Of a DNA stretch of 64,000 bases, positions 7,634-16,800 are shown one piece after another. The stretch spans positions 1 through 64,000 of the forward strand of contig OZ220479.1 in assembly GCA_965115885.1 (NCBI GenBank), read 5' to 3'. Position numbers and translations under genes: made by a program. The DNA comes from BD2-11 sp965115885. Its GTDB lineage: Bacteria > Gemmatimonadota > Gemmatimonadetes > Longimicrobiales > Gaopeijiaceae. The notes under the pieces were generated by a model that made no database searches, was not told the DNA's origin, and saw nothing but the letters and a program-made list of their open reading frames with translations. Position 1 is the stretch's first letter, and each line of letters opens with the position of its first letter.

Positions 7634-9815
7634 GGCGGTCGGGGGACGGGAAGCCGCGCGCGTCCTCGCGGTCGCCGCGTGCGCCCTCGCCGCCGCGCCG
7701 CCCGCCCTCGCGCAGGAGGCGGACGGCCTCCCGGTTGCGCGGAGCCTCGTGGAGGAGGTGCTCCCGGGCGCGACCTCGTTCGAGGTGCGGAACGGGGATC
7801 CCAGGGTGATCGTAGGGCTCGCGGCGGATACGGTGGTCGGATACGCCTTCCTCACCTCCGACGCGCCCCCGGAGGAACTCGGCTACAACGCCCCCATCGA
7901 GGTGCTGGTGGGGATGGACCCGGAAGGAGTGCTTGCCGGGGTGCGGGTCGTCCGCTACGCCGAGTCCTACATGAGCACCCGGGGCGACTTCCTGCGCGCT
8001 CCCGGCTACGAGGCGCAGTTCGCCGGCAAGTCCATCGACGATCCCTTCCGCGCCAAGCGCGACGTCCGGGTGGTGTCGCGAGCGACCATCTCGGTCGCAG
8101 CCATGTCGCGCGGCATCCGCGCCTCCGCCCGCAGGGTGTACGCCGCGCACCTCGCCCCCCGACCGACCGCCGAGTCGGGCGGCTCGCTCCTCTCCATCGG
8201 CATGGAGGAGTTGGACGGCATGTCGTGGTCCGGCCTGGCGGCGGGCGGGTTCGTGCCCCGGATCCGCGTGATCGAGAACGGGGTCGCCCGCATCGCGCTC
8301 TCCTTCGCGCACATCCGCAGCGATTCCGTCGGCGAGACGCTGATCGGCGGACGCGCCTTCGGGGAGGTGGCCGAACGGATCGGGGCGCGGGCCCGGGAGG
8401 ACCATCTAATGCTCGTGGGCGTCGATGGCGCGCTGGCGCTTCTCTTCTATCCGAGCACCCTGTCGATGGTGCAGGACGCCGACACCCTGCGCATGGACGA
8501 CTCGGACGTCTGGATGCTGGGGGAGCCCGGGAGCGGGATGGTCCGGGGGCAGTTCCGCAACGTCGGGGTGATGGCGGTGCCGGGCTCCCTGGACGTCCGG
8601 CGGCCCTTCGACATCCGCTTCGATCTGCGTCCGGGTATGGGGCTCTACTCGACCGAGTATCCGCCGCCCCGGCGAGCGGAGACGGTCGCGGCGCGCGGGG
8701 TGCCCGCCGGAGCGCCGACGGATTCCCCCGCTCCGCCGATGGACGGGCCGGAGGCCGCGGCGGAGTCCGAACCCGCCGAGCGGACGACGGAATCTCCCGG
8801 GGTCGGGGACGTCGCCGCGGAGTCGGCGGAGGCCGCCCGGACCGCCGCCTCCGGGGAGGGCTCCGCGCCGACGGACGACGCGGTCTCCGGCGCGCCCCCG
8901 ACGGCGCCCGCCCTGGATTTCTCCCTCGCCCGGGAGCAGACCGTTTTGGAGCGCACCTTGGAGCGCACCTCGCCCGCGGAGGTCGCGTGGATGCTGGGAC
9001 TGCTCGCGCTCGCCTCGGCGGCGTTCCTCCTCAAGCGCGAACCGCTGCGCTGGGCGGCCCTGGCCGCGACCTTCCTCCATCTGGGGTGGTTCGACGGCGG
9101 CTTCCTCTCCGTCTCGCACATCGTCGCGGCGGTCTCCGTGGGACCGGCGGTGTTCCTGGAAGACGTCCCGTTGCTCCTGCTCGTCGTCTTCACCGCGACC
9201 GCCACGCTCTTGGCGGGGCGGGTTTTCTGCGGCTTCCTGTGTCCCTTCGGGGCCCTCCAGGACTTTCTGGAGCGGGCGGTTCCCAAGAGATTCGCGCGGC
9301 AGATGCCGCGCGCGTTGCACAAGCGCCTGTGGGGCGTCAAGTACGTGTTCTTGGCGGCGATCCTGGTCCCGGCGCTGGCCGGGAGCCGGGTCAGCGTTTT
9401 TCCCTTCCTCGAGCCGTTCGGGACCGTCTTCTTCCTGAGCTCCTCCCTCGTGCTGTGGGGCATCGCGGGGGCGGTGCTGGCGGCGTCCGCGGTCGTGCCC
9501 CGCTTCTACTGCCGTTACGCCTGCCCGCTGGGCGCGGCCCTCGCGGTCGCCAGCGCGGCGTCGCCCTTCCGCATCCGTCGAGTGGACCACTGCGCGCACT
9601 GCAAGGTCTGCGAGCGGGCGTGTCCCACGGGGGCCGTCGAGGGGCCGCGCGTCCACTTTCGCGAGTGCGTGCGCTGCAACGTCTGCGAACGCAAGCTGAT
9701 CGAGCGGGCCGGCGTCTGCCGCCACGACGTCCGGGACGTGCGCCGTAGGCTGGTCCAGCTGAAGACGGCCGACTCCGGGACCGGGGCCTCGATCCTTCGG
9801 GAGGGAGAGGGGTGA
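7626..9815 (+). CDS. NosR/NapH-like flavin and 4Fe-4S membrane electron-transfer protein
   Basis: Reading 729 aa from GTG 7626. A signal peptide (AACALAAAPPALAQ) leads into an extracytosolic FMN-binding domain. The motif SRATIS places Thr154 where ApbE attaches FMN covalently. An acidic Pro/Ala-rich linker (about 350-440) follows. The C-terminal half has about five membrane segments, the NapH/NosR motifs FCGFLCPFG and CRYACPLG, and a polyferredoxin tail with CAHCKVCERACP and CVRCNVCERK. This is NosR architecture, but no nosZ or other nitrous-oxide gene is in the window. It probably moves electrons across the membrane to a periplasmic acceptor that is not identified here. The apbE gene overlaps its stop by 4 nt. 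Confidence 0.85.
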   Translation: MPEAVGGREAARVLAVAACALAAAPPALAQEADGLPVARSLVEEVLPGATSFEVRNGDPRVIVGLAADTVVGYAFLTSDAPPEELGYNAPIEVLVGMDPEGVLAGVRVVRYAESYMSTRGDFLRAPGYEAQFAGKSIDDPFRAKRDVRVVSRATISVAAMSRGIRASARRVYAAHLAPRPTAESGGSLLSIGMEELDGMSWSGLAAGGFVPRIRVIENGVARIALSFAHIRSDSVGETLIGGRAFGEVAERIGARAREDHLMLVGVDGALALLFYPSTLSMVQDADTLRMDDSDVWMLGEPGSGMVRGQFRNVGVMAVPGSLDVRRPFDIRFDLRPGMGLYSTEYPPPRRAETVAARGVPAGAPTDSPAPPMDGPEAAAESEPAERTTESPGVGDVAAESAEAARTAASGEGSAPTDDAVSGAPPTAPALDFSLAREQTVLERTLERTSPAEVAWMLGLLALASAAFLLKREPLRWAALAATFLHLGWFDGGFLSVSHIVAAVSVGPAVFLEDVPLLLLVVFTATATLLAGRVFCGFLCPFGALQDFLERAVPKRFARQMPRALHKRLWGVKYVFLAAILVPALAGSRVSVFPFLEPFGTVFFLSSSLVLWGIAGAVLAASAVVPRFYCRYACPLGAALAVASAASPFRIRRVDHCAHCKVCERACPTGAVEGPRVHFRECVRCNVCERKLIERAGVCRHDVRDVRRRLVQLKTADSGTGASILREGEG

Positions 9816-10849
9816 CCTCCGGTTCCGGCCGTCCCCGAAGGGCGGGCCCGACCCGGCGCACGGCGCTCAGGATCGGCGCCTCGGCAGTCCTGCTGGGGGC
9901 GATGGGCGCGGGAGCGGCGGCGGCGTTGCTTCGGCGGGCCGGGCTGAACAGCGCGCGCGTCGTCCGCGCCCGCATGGGCACGCTGGTCGCGGTCACCGTG
10001 GTGCACGACCGAGCCGCGGGCGCGCGCGCGACGGCCGCGGCCGCGTTCGACGAGATCGACCGCCTGGAGGCGATCTTCAGCGGTCACCGGTCGGAGTCGC
10101 CGGTTTCGCGCCTCAATCGGGACGGAACGCTTTCGGACCCGCCGACCGAGCTGGTGGCGGTGGTGCGTCGCGCATTGCACTTCGCCCGGCTGACCGACGG
10201 CGCCTTCGATCCCACCGTGGCCCCGCTGGTCGAGCTCCGCCGCCGCAGCTTCGCGGAGTTCGGCGCGCCGCCCTCGGAGCGCGCCGTGCGGCGTGCGCTG
10301 GCGCGGGTCGGGCACCGGCACGTCGGGCTGGACGGGAGGCGCATCGTCTTCGCCCGCCCGGGCATGTCGGTCTCGCTCGACGGCATCGCGAAAGGGTACG
10401 TCCTGGACCGGGTCGTGGCGCTCGCCGAAGCCGCCGGCGCGGCGGGCGCGCTCGCCGACGGAGGCGGAGACGTCGCGGCCGGGGAAGGCGAGGTGGCGGG
10501 CGCGGGATGGCCGGTGGGGGTGGAGCACCCCCGTCGGCCGGGGACGCTGTTGGGGGTGATCGAGGCGCGCCGCCAGGGGGTCGCCACCTCGGGCGACTAC
10601 ATGCGCGCCCACACCGCCGACTTCCGCCACCACCCCGTGGTCGACCCGCGCACGGGCGTCTCGTCCGCCTCCGCCTCCTCCGCCACCGTGGTGGCCGCTT
10701 CCGCCATGGACGCCGACGCCCTCGCCACCGCGGCGATGGTGCTGGGCCCGGTCCGCGGCGTGGAGTTGCTGGAACGCCTCGACGGAACCGAGGGCCTGAT
10801 CGTCGGCAAGGAGCTCGACTTGGCGCGCAGCTCCGGGTTCGGAGCGTGA
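9812..10849 (+). CDS. apbE: FAD:protein FMN transferase ApbE
   Basis: Reading 345 aa from GTG 9812, overlapping the previous stop as GTGA. The N-terminus has a twin-Arg-like/hydrophobic export segment. Family motifs appear in order: SRLN, TDGAFDPTV, SLDGIAKGYVLDRVV, GGGDV, and a C-terminal HHPVVDPRTG followed by DADALATAAMVLG, which carries the Mg-binding Asp. ApbE transfers FMN from FAD to a Thr in exported proteins. The obvious client is the FMN-binding protein encoded immediately upstream, whose SRATIS motif fits the acceptor consensus. It overlaps lutA by 4 nt. Confidence 0.92.
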   Translation: MTSGSGRPRRAGPTRRTALRIGASAVLLGAMGAGAAAALLRRAGLNSARVVRARMGTLVAVTVVHDRAAGARATAAAAFDEIDRLEAIFSGHRSESPVSRLNRDGTLSDPPTELVAVVRRALHFARLTDGAFDPTVAPLVELRRRSFAEFGAPPSERAVRRALARVGHRHVGLDGRRIVFARPGMSVSLDGIAKGYVLDRVVALAEAAGAAGALADGGGDVAAGEGEVAGAGWPVGVEHPRRPGTLLGVIEARRQGVATSGDYMRAHTADFRHHPVVDPRTGVSSASASSATVVAASAMDADALATAAMVLGPVRGVELLERLDGTEGLIVGKELDLARSSGFGA

Positions 10850-11601
10850 GCCCTCGGGGCCCCGTGCGCGCGTCCCTCTTCGTCACCTGCCTGGGCGACC
10901 ACTTCCACGCCGGCGCCGCCGTCTCGGCGGTGCGCCTGCTCAGGAAGCTGGGAGTGGAGGTCGGCTTCCCGGAGGCGCAGACCTGTTGCGGACAACCCGC
11001 TTTCAACGCGGGTCGCGATCCCGAGGCGCGGCGCATGGCCGCGCACACCCTCGAGGTCTTTCGCGAAAGCGAGCACGTGGTGCTCCTCTCGGGCAGTTGC
11101 GCCTGCATGCTCCGGCGTTTCTACGCCCGTCTGTCGCGCGACGACGCGGAGCTGGCCCGACGGGCGGCCGATCTCGCGGAGCGCACCTTCGAGTTGGCGG
11201 AGTTCCTGGTGCGGGTGCTCGGGGTCGCCGATCTGGGTCGCGGGCTGGAGGGGCGCAGGATCGCGTACCATCACGGGTGCCACGCGCTGCGCGAGCTGGG
11301 GATCCGCGACGAGCCGCTCGCGCTGCTGGCCGGCGCCGGCGCCGAGGTGGTCGCCTGGGAGGCTGCGGAGGAGTGCTGCGGCTTCGGGGGGCTGTTCTCG
11401 ACGACCTTTCCGCAGGTTTCCGCGGGGATGGCCGACCGCAAGCTGGACACGCTCGCCGCCGCGGGCCGGGTCGACTTCCTGGTCTCGGCCGACTGCGGCT
11501 GTCTGCTCCAGCTCTCGGGCCGCGCGCGGCGACGCGGACGAGCGCTCGCCGTGCGCCATCTCGCCGACGTTCTCTGGGAGGCGGCCGATGGAGCTTCGTA
11601 G
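10846..11601 (+). CDS. lutA: L-lactate oxidation complex protein LutA (CCG-domain)
   Basis: Reading 251 aa. The GTG at 10846 overlaps the apbE stop as GTGA, which decides the start. Two cysteine-rich CCG domains are visible: CLGDHF...CCGQPA in the N-terminal half and HHGCHALRELG...CCGFGG in the C-terminal half. LutA works with LutB and LutC as an iron-sulfur enzyme oxidising L-lactate to pyruvate in the cytoplasm; its electron acceptor is not firmly known. Here it follows a membrane flavin/iron-sulfur electron carrier, which suggests a coupling. Confidence 0.9.
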   Translation: MSPRGPVRASLFVTCLGDHFHAGAAVSAVRLLRKLGVEVGFPEAQTCCGQPAFNAGRDPEARRMAAHTLEVFRESEHVVLLSGSCACMLRRFYARLSRDDAELARRAADLAERTFELAEFLVRVLGVADLGRGLEGRRIAYHHGCHALRELGIRDEPLALLAGAGAEVVAWEAAEECCGFGGLFSTTFPQVSAGMADRKLDTLAAAGRVDFLVSADCGCLLQLSGRARRRGRALAVRHLADVLWEAADGAS

Positions 11602-12967
11602 CCGCGAGTACCCGAAGCGCGCGCGCGAAAGCGGGGACGTGCGCGATGCGGTGACCGCCGCGACCCTCTCGTTCGACGCGCGCCGCCGAGCCGCGTACGC
11701 GGAGGTGCCCGCGGACGAGTGGCGGCGATGGGCGGAGGGGGTGAAGACGCATCTGCTCACCCACTTGGACCGGTACCTCGAGGAAGCCGAGCGCCGCCTC
11801 GAGGCCAACGGCGCCCGAGTCCACTGGGCCGCCTCGCGGGAGGACGCGCACCGGATCCTCTCCGACATCGTCGAGCGCCGGGGGATCCGGAGCGCGGTCA
11901 AGGGCAAGAGCATGCTCTCCGAGGAGCTCGAGGTGAACGGGTTGCTGGAGCGGCGGGGCGTGGAGGTGCTCGAGACCGATCTCGGAGAGTACATCCTGCA
12001 GCTGCTCGGACAGCCGCCCAGCCACATCGTCGGCCCGGCCATTCATCTGAGTCTGGACGAGATCCGCCGGCTCTACCGCGAGACCCACGGAACCGGGCCG
12101 GACGCTCCGCCCGAGGAACTGGCCCGGGTCTCGCGGGAGATCCTGCGGGAGGCCTTCCTCGCCGCCGACCTGGGCGTCACCGGGGGGAACTTCCTGGTGG
12201 CCGAGACCGGCACCGTCGCGCTCGTCGAGAACGAGGGCAACATCCGGCTCGCCACGTCGGTCCCGCCGGTGCACGTGGCGCTGGTGGGCATCGAGAAGCT
12301 GCTGCCGCGCTGGAGCGATCTGGCGACGTTCCTGCAGCTCACCTCCCGGGCGGCGACCGGCCAACCGGTGGGGAGCTACGTCTCCCTGATCCGCGGGCCG
12401 AAGGTCGCCGGGGAGCGCGACGGCCCGGAGGAGGTGCACGTGGTGCTGGTGGACAACGGCCGCTCCGACGTGCTCGCCGACCCGGAGGCGTGGGTCGCGT
12501 TGCGCTGCGTCCGCTGCGGCGCCTGTCTGAACGCCTGCCCGGTGTACCGCCAGACCGGCGGACACGCCTACGGGGCCGTGTACTCGGGACCCATCGGCGC
12601 GGTGCTGAACCCCGGCCTGGCCGGTCTGGACGCGGCCATGCCGCTTCCCTTCGCGTCCAGCCTGTGCGGCGCCTGCGAGGAGGTCTGTCCGGTGCGCATC
12701 CCCATCCCCGAGCTGCTCCTGAGCTGGCGCCGGCGCGCGGCGCGATCGGGGATGGACTCCCGCGCCAAGACGGCTCTGCTGAAGGCGTGGACGGCGGTCG
12801 CGACCCGGCCGAGCCTGTACGGGGCGGCCGGCGACGCGTTGCGCGCGCTGGCGACCCCGGCGCGCCGCGTCCCCCTCCCGGTGGTGGGCGGTTGGCGCGC
12901 CGCGCGAACCGATCCGGAGCCGTCCCGACTCTCCTTCCGCCGACTCTGGCGCGAGGGCATCGAATGA
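11588..12967 (+). CDS. lutB: Iron-sulfur lactate oxidation protein LutB
   Basis: Reading 459 aa, starting 14 nt inside lutA. It has the LutB/YkgF layout: an N-terminal LUD domain (GVTGGNFLVAETGTVALVENEGN around residue 200) followed by ferredoxin-type clusters CVRCGACLNACPVY and CGACEEVCPVRIP. A C-terminal helical tail completes it. Family length is about 470, so it is full length. It ends in an ATGA overlap with lutC. Confidence 0.92.
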   Translation: MELRSREYPKRARESGDVRDAVTAATLSFDARRRAAYAEVPADEWRRWAEGVKTHLLTHLDRYLEEAERRLEANGARVHWAASREDAHRILSDIVERRGIRSAVKGKSMLSEELEVNGLLERRGVEVLETDLGEYILQLLGQPPSHIVGPAIHLSLDEIRRLYRETHGTGPDAPPEELARVSREILREAFLAADLGVTGGNFLVAETGTVALVENEGNIRLATSVPPVHVALVGIEKLLPRWSDLATFLQLTSRAATGQPVGSYVSLIRGPKVAGERDGPEEVHVVLVDNGRSDVLADPEAWVALRCVRCGACLNACPVYRQTGGHAYGAVYSGPIGAVLNPGLAGLDAAMPLPFASSLCGACEEVCPVRIPIPELLLSWRRRAARSGMDSRAKTALLKAWTAVATRPSLYGAAGDALRALATPARRVPLPVVGGWRAARTDPEPSRLSFRRLWREGIE

Positions 12968-13548
12968 GGGAGCGGATCCTCGATCGGGTGCGACGGGCGA
13001 TCGAGAACCGTCCGCGGGCGCCTCATCCGGGCACGCTGGACGAGGCGGCGCGCGGCGCTCCCGCCCCGGCGAGACGCTTCGCGGACCGCTTCCGGTCGTC
13101 CGGCGGGGAGGCGCACCGCTTCTCCGGCGCCGACGAGGCGCGCCGCTGGCTGCACGATTTCGCCGCCCCGTTCGAGAGCGCGAGCCACGGGGCCGGCGTT
13201 CCCGCGCGTCTGGCGCTGCCGCTTCCGGAGGTTCCCGCGCGGGAGGCCGCGGTGGGGGTGTCGGTGGCGCGCGCGGCGGCCGCCCTGTCCGGGTCGCTGG
13301 TGCTGAGCGGCCTGGACGGGCGGCTCGTCCAATTGCTTCCGCCGGTGCACGTGGTGCTGGTGGACGTCGCCGCGGTCGCCGCCACCCTCGGGGAGGCGCT
13401 GGCCGCGTGCCGCGCCGACGGCGCCTCCGCGCTGGCGCTGCATTCCGGGCCCAGCAAGTCGGCCGACATCGGCCAGGTCGTGGCGACCGGCGTCCACGGA
13501 CCCGGCCGGGTGATCGCGATCCTGCTCGACGACTGGCCCGCTCCGTGA
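12964..13548 (+). CDS. lutC: LUD-domain lactate utilisation protein LutC
   Basis: Reading 194 aa from the ATG at 12964 that overlaps the lutB stop. The single LUD domain ends with the usual GPSKSADIG and the VxGVHGPG motif. Its two partners are directly upstream, completing LutABC. It is the last of six genes joined by overlaps from 5465 on. Confidence 0.9.
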   Translation: MRERILDRVRRAIENRPRAPHPGTLDEAARGAPAPARRFADRFRSSGGEAHRFSGADEARRWLHDFAAPFESASHGAGVPARLALPLPEVPAREAAVGVSVARAAAALSGSLVLSGLDGRLVQLLPPVHVVLVDVAAVAATLGEALAACRADGASALALHSGPSKSADIGQVVATGVHGPGRVIAILLDDWPAP

Positions 13549-13570
13549 CCGCCGAGGCGCCCCTCGCCGC

Positions 13571-15211
13571 ATGCGCCGCGCCCGTGCGCGTCCTATCTTG
13601 ACCGCCCTTCTCCCCGTGAAGACCGACTCCTCCGCCCCCGAACCGGACTCGACCTCCGCCATGGCGACGCACGGCGGCCCCAACGCTCGGATCGAGTTTC
13701 CGGTTCGGCTCGCCACGGTGGACGCGGGATCGAACGGAATCCGCTTCATGGCCGTGGAGTTCGCCGCGCCCGGGGAATACGCCACGCTGCACTCCGAGCG
13801 GGTGCCGATTCGCCTGGGGCACCAAGTCTTCCTCACCGGGCGCTTGGACCCGGAGATCATGGACGCCACCGTCCAGACCTTCGGGCGTTTCCGGGAGCAC
13901 CTGAAGAAGTTCGGCGTCGAGCACTATCGGGCGGTCGCGACCAGCGCCGTCCGCGAAGCGCGCAACGGGCCCCTTCTCGTCCAGCGGATCGAACGGGAAA
14001 CGGGGATTCGGCTGAAGACCATCACCGGTTCCGAGGAGGCGAGGCTGGTGCACGTGGCGGTGGGCGCGCGCATCGACCTGGAGGGCGGCCGCTGGCTGCT
14101 CGTCGACCTGGGCGGGGGCAGCGTCGAGCTGTCCCTGGTCGACGACTCGGGCATGCTGTGGAGCGAAACCCATTCGATGGGTTCGGTTCGATTGCTGGAA
14201 CGGCTGGCCGAGCCCGGAGGCGAACCCGGGGCGTTTCAACGACTGCTCTCCGAATATGTGGCGGTCATGAACATTCCGGCGCCCGCGCAGTACTGGCAGC
14301 CCACCGGGTTCATCGGCTGCGGAGGCAACGTCGAGGCGCTGGCCAAGCTGGCGGCCCCCGGAAAGCCGGACGACGGCGTCAGCAGGTTGCCCGTTTCGGG
14401 GCTCGACTCCGCCATCGGCCTCCTGGCTCGACTGCCGTACTCCGAGCGCATCGAACAGCTCGGGCTCAGGCGCGACCGCGCCGACGTCATATTGCCCGCG
14501 GCCGTGGTTTTCAGGCGGCTGGCGGAGTTGACCGGCGCCCGGGAGATCCTGGTTCCGCATATCGGGGTGAAAGAGGGCGTCGTCCTCGACTTGATGGCGG
14601 ACTTGCGTTCCCGGGCCAACAACGACGCCCGGCGGGAGAAGCAGTTGACCCAGGCGGCGGTGTCGTTCGGCCGACGCTACATGTTCGACGAGGCGCACGG
14701 TCGCCACGTCGCGCGGCTGGCGGTGAGCGTGTTCGACCAGCTCGAGGCCCTGCACGGGCAGGGTCCCCAGGCGCGGCACCTGCTGAACGTCGCGGCGATC
14801 CTGCACGACATCGGCGTTTTCGTCGCGATGAAGAAGCACCACAAACACACGCTCTACATTCTCGAAAACTCCGAAATGCCGGGGCTTTCGGCGCGAGAGA
14901 TGGCGATCGTGGGGAATGTCGCGCGCTACCACCGCAAGAGCCATCCCGGATCGAATCACCGGGCGTACGCCTCGCTCTCCCCCGGGGACCGCGTGCTGGT
15001 CGACCATCTGGGAGCGATCCTGCGCCTGGTGGACGGGCTGGACCGTCAGCGCCGTCAGCTGATCCGCTCGGTCAAGGCCACCTTGGACGGGCGCGGTCTT
15101 CGATTGACCGCCGAGTGCGAGGGGGACGTGCTGCTGGAGCGCTGGACCGTCGCGCAGAAGAAGGGCCTCTTCGAGGAGACTTTCGGGCTCCGGGTCGCCG
15201 TCGACTTCTGA
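13571..15211 (+). CDS. Ppx/GppA family phosphatase with C-terminal HD domain
   Basis: Reading up to 546 aa. The true start may be the GTG at 13616 or the ATG at 13661, because the first 30 residues are not conserved-looking. The ASKHA fold shows DAGSNGIRFMAVE (phosphate 1), SAVREA, GSEEARL and LVDLGGGSVELSL (phosphate 2, residues about 175-190). The C-terminal half has an HD-type domain (LHDIG, HHKH, YHRKSHP). The enzyme hydrolyses polyphosphate or pppGpp. It is 22 nt downstream of lutC but looks functionally separate. Confidence 0.87.
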   Translation: MRRARARPILTALLPVKTDSSAPEPDSTSAMATHGGPNARIEFPVRLATVDAGSNGIRFMAVEFAAPGEYATLHSERVPIRLGHQVFLTGRLDPEIMDATVQTFGRFREHLKKFGVEHYRAVATSAVREARNGPLLVQRIERETGIRLKTITGSEEARLVHVAVGARIDLEGGRWLLVDLGGGSVELSLVDDSGMLWSETHSMGSVRLLERLAEPGGEPGAFQRLLSEYVAVMNIPAPAQYWQPTGFIGCGGNVEALAKLAAPGKPDDGVSRLPVSGLDSAIGLLARLPYSERIEQLGLRRDRADVILPAAVVFRRLAELTGAREILVPHIGVKEGVVLDLMADLRSRANNDARREKQLTQAAVSFGRRYMFDEAHGRHVARLAVSVFDQLEALHGQGPQARHLLNVAAILHDIGVFVAMKKHHKHTLYILENSEMPGLSAREMAIVGNVARYHRKSHPGSNHRAYASLSPGDRVLVDHLGAILRLVDGLDRQRRQLIRSVKATLDGRGLRLTAECEGDVLLERWTVAQKKGLFEETFGLRVAVDF

Positions 15212-15562
15212 TCTCCGGAACGCGCGGAGACTCCCGAAAACGAAAACGCCGTCTTCGCGCGGAAGCGCGGGCGCCGTTCGCCGGTTCGGCTTCGGAGTCG
15301 CGATCAATGCTTGCCTCTATATGGGTGGGGTCGCGCGCCTTCTCGGGTTGGGGCTCGATTTCCGCCGGAATCCGCTGCGGCGTCTCGAGTCGACGTGCCG
15401 ACGGCCGCAGTGCGGGACGGAGAGAAGGCCGCGCGATATTGCGCGCGGCTTTTCCCAACCTTATCCTTATTGAGTCGACGTTCGACGTGTCGGCTTTAGA
15501 TTCTCCCGGAGCCAAAGCCAAGCGAGCGAGCTGTTTCATCATCACATGGAGGGGGACGACCG
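15212..15562 (+). promoter_or_regulatory. 350-nt gap with a possible promoter and strong RBS for the repeat protein
   Basis: No gene is supportable here. TTGAGT (15470-15475) and TTTAGA (15495-15500) are promoter-like but 19 nt apart. A strong SD, GGAGGGGG, lies 7 nt before the ATG at 15563. Confidence 0.35.
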
Positions 15563-16693
15563 ATGAGTGCGACCGACGCCGATTTGATGAGGTGGGTTGA
15601 AGAGCGACTCCGGAGCGACCCGGAAGTCACGGTGGACGAGTTGTTCGAGGGCGCGAAGGCTATGAATCCCGAAGTGGGCGAGCTGAACAAGCGGCAGTTC
15701 CACGCGCGCTATCCGTTGCAGGTGAAGCGGCGGCGGGCGCGCATGGAGGCGGCCGCCGCCGAAGAGGCCGCGGCGGCCGGAGAGGACGCTCCCGTCGCCG
15801 AGGAAGCCGCGCCCGTCGCGGAGGAGACCGAGCCCGACGCCCGGGAAGAGGTTGCGGCTCCGGCCGAAGAGGCCGTCGCGCCCGCCGAGGAGGAGGAAGC
15901 CGCCGCGCCCGTCCGGGGCGGAGCGGCTTCCCACGAGGATTTGATGGCTTGGGTCGAGGCGCAGTTGCGCAACGATCCGGGGGTCACGGTGGACGAGCTG
16001 TTCGAGGGCGCGAAGGTTCTGAACCCCGATGTGGGCGAGCTGAACAAGCGGCAGTTCCACGCGCGCTATCCGCTGCAGGTGAAGCGGCGGCGGGCGCGCA
16101 TGGAGGCGGCCGCCGCCGAAGAGGCTGCGGCGACCGGAGACGCTCCCGTCGCCGAGGAAGCCGCGCCCGTCGCGGAGGAGACCGAACCCGACGTCCGGGA
16201 GGAGGTTGCGGCTCCGGCCGAGGAGGCCGCCGCGCTCGTCCGGGACGGAGCGGCCACCCACGAGGATTTGATGGCTTGGGTCGAGGCGCAGTTGCGCAAC
16301 GATCCGGGAGTCACGGTGGGCGAACTGTTCGAGGGCGCGAAGGTTCTGAACCCCGACGTGGGCGAGCTGAGCAAGCTGCAGTTCCACGCGCGCTATCCGT
16401 TGCAGGTGAAGCGGCGCCAAGCCCGCATGGCGGAAGCCGCCGCCCGGAAATCCGCTCCTCCCGCGAAGAAAGCTTCCCCCGCCAGGAAGAGGAAGACCGC
16501 GCCGGCCCCCGTCGCCGAAGAGGTCCCCGCCGCGGCTCCGGCTGCCGAAGCGCGGGTCCCTGCCGGAATCGACCGCGAAGCCGTCCGCAAGGCGCTCTTC
16601 GACTTCGCGGCCGACATCACCTCCGCGGAGGACACCACGGGCGTGGTGAAGGTGCTCGCGGCGATGGACGACTACATCGACCGCATCGTCTGA
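15563..16693 (+). CDS. Protein with three near-identical 55-residue repeats
   Basis: Reading 376 aa. I do not recognise the family. Three copies of one module occur at residues about 7-61, 125-180 and 234-289. Shared core features are W-V-E, L-R-x-D-P-x-V-T-V, ELFEGAK, NP-x-V-GEL, QFHARYP and a basic end LQVKRR. Modules are separated by Ala/Glu/Pro linkers, then a Lys/Ala stretch (about 290-320), then a 40-residue helical acidic C-terminal domain (335-376). There is no signal peptide or membrane segment, so it is cytoplasmic. The alternation of a compact module with basic ends and acidic linkers suggests a nucleic-acid or scaffold role; that is inference. The DNA copies are close enough to recombine. 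Confidence 0.85.
   Translation: MSATDADLMRWVEERLRSDPEVTVDELFEGAKAMNPEVGELNKRQFHARYPLQVKRRRARMEAAAAEEAAAAGEDAPVAEEAAPVAEETEPDAREEVAAPAEEAVAPAEEEEAAAPVRGGAASHEDLMAWVEAQLRNDPGVTVDELFEGAKVLNPDVGELNKRQFHARYPLQVKRRRARMEAAAAEEAAATGDAPVAEEAAPVAEETEPDVREEVAAPAEEAAALVRDGAATHEDLMAWVEAQLRNDPGVTVGELFEGAKVLNPDVGELSKLQFHARYPLQVKRRQARMAEAAARKSAPPAKKASPARKRKTAPAPVAEEVPAAAPAAEARVPAGIDREAVRKALFDFAADITSAEDTTGVVKVLAAMDDYIDRIV
15581..16429 (+). repeat. Three intragenic tandem coding repeats
   Basis: About 165-nt units at roughly 15581-15745, 15935-16102 and 16262-16429 lie within the same gene. Stretches such as the ELFEGAK...HARYP segment are almost identical at DNA level, and units 2 and 3 are the most alike. 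The A/E-rich linker between units 1-2 and 2-3 is also partly duplicated, so whole module-plus-linker duplications are likely. Confidence 0.85.
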
Positions 16694-16750
16694 CGCTCCG
16701 CCGCTTCCCGGCCGGCGATCGGTCGGGAACGGCGCGTCGGCGGTCGGTCG

Positions 16751-16788
16751 CGCGGAGCCGTCGGCGCGGTCGCGACGGTCGGCTCCGC
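16751..16788. terminator. Hairpin between convergent genes
   Basis: GGAGCCG (16754-16760) pairs with CGGCTCC (16780-16786) around a GC-rich 19-nt loop, between the convergent repeat-protein and glutamate dehydrogenase genes. No T-run is present. Confidence 0.35.
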
Positions 16789-16800
16789 TCCGGGATCCGG

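Noticed and set aside
4115..7855. Long minus-strand frame across the aminotransferase and ATPase genes
   Set aside because: Antisense shadow of two clear genes in a GC-rich region.
13590..13600. CCTATCTTG resembling a promoter -10
   Set aside because: No -35 partner, and the same string occurs at 38595 downstream of genes, so it is not predictive here.
11003..15307. Very long minus-strand frame across the lut and ppx genes
   Set aside because: His/Arg/Gln-rich antisense shadow; no start signal or domain.
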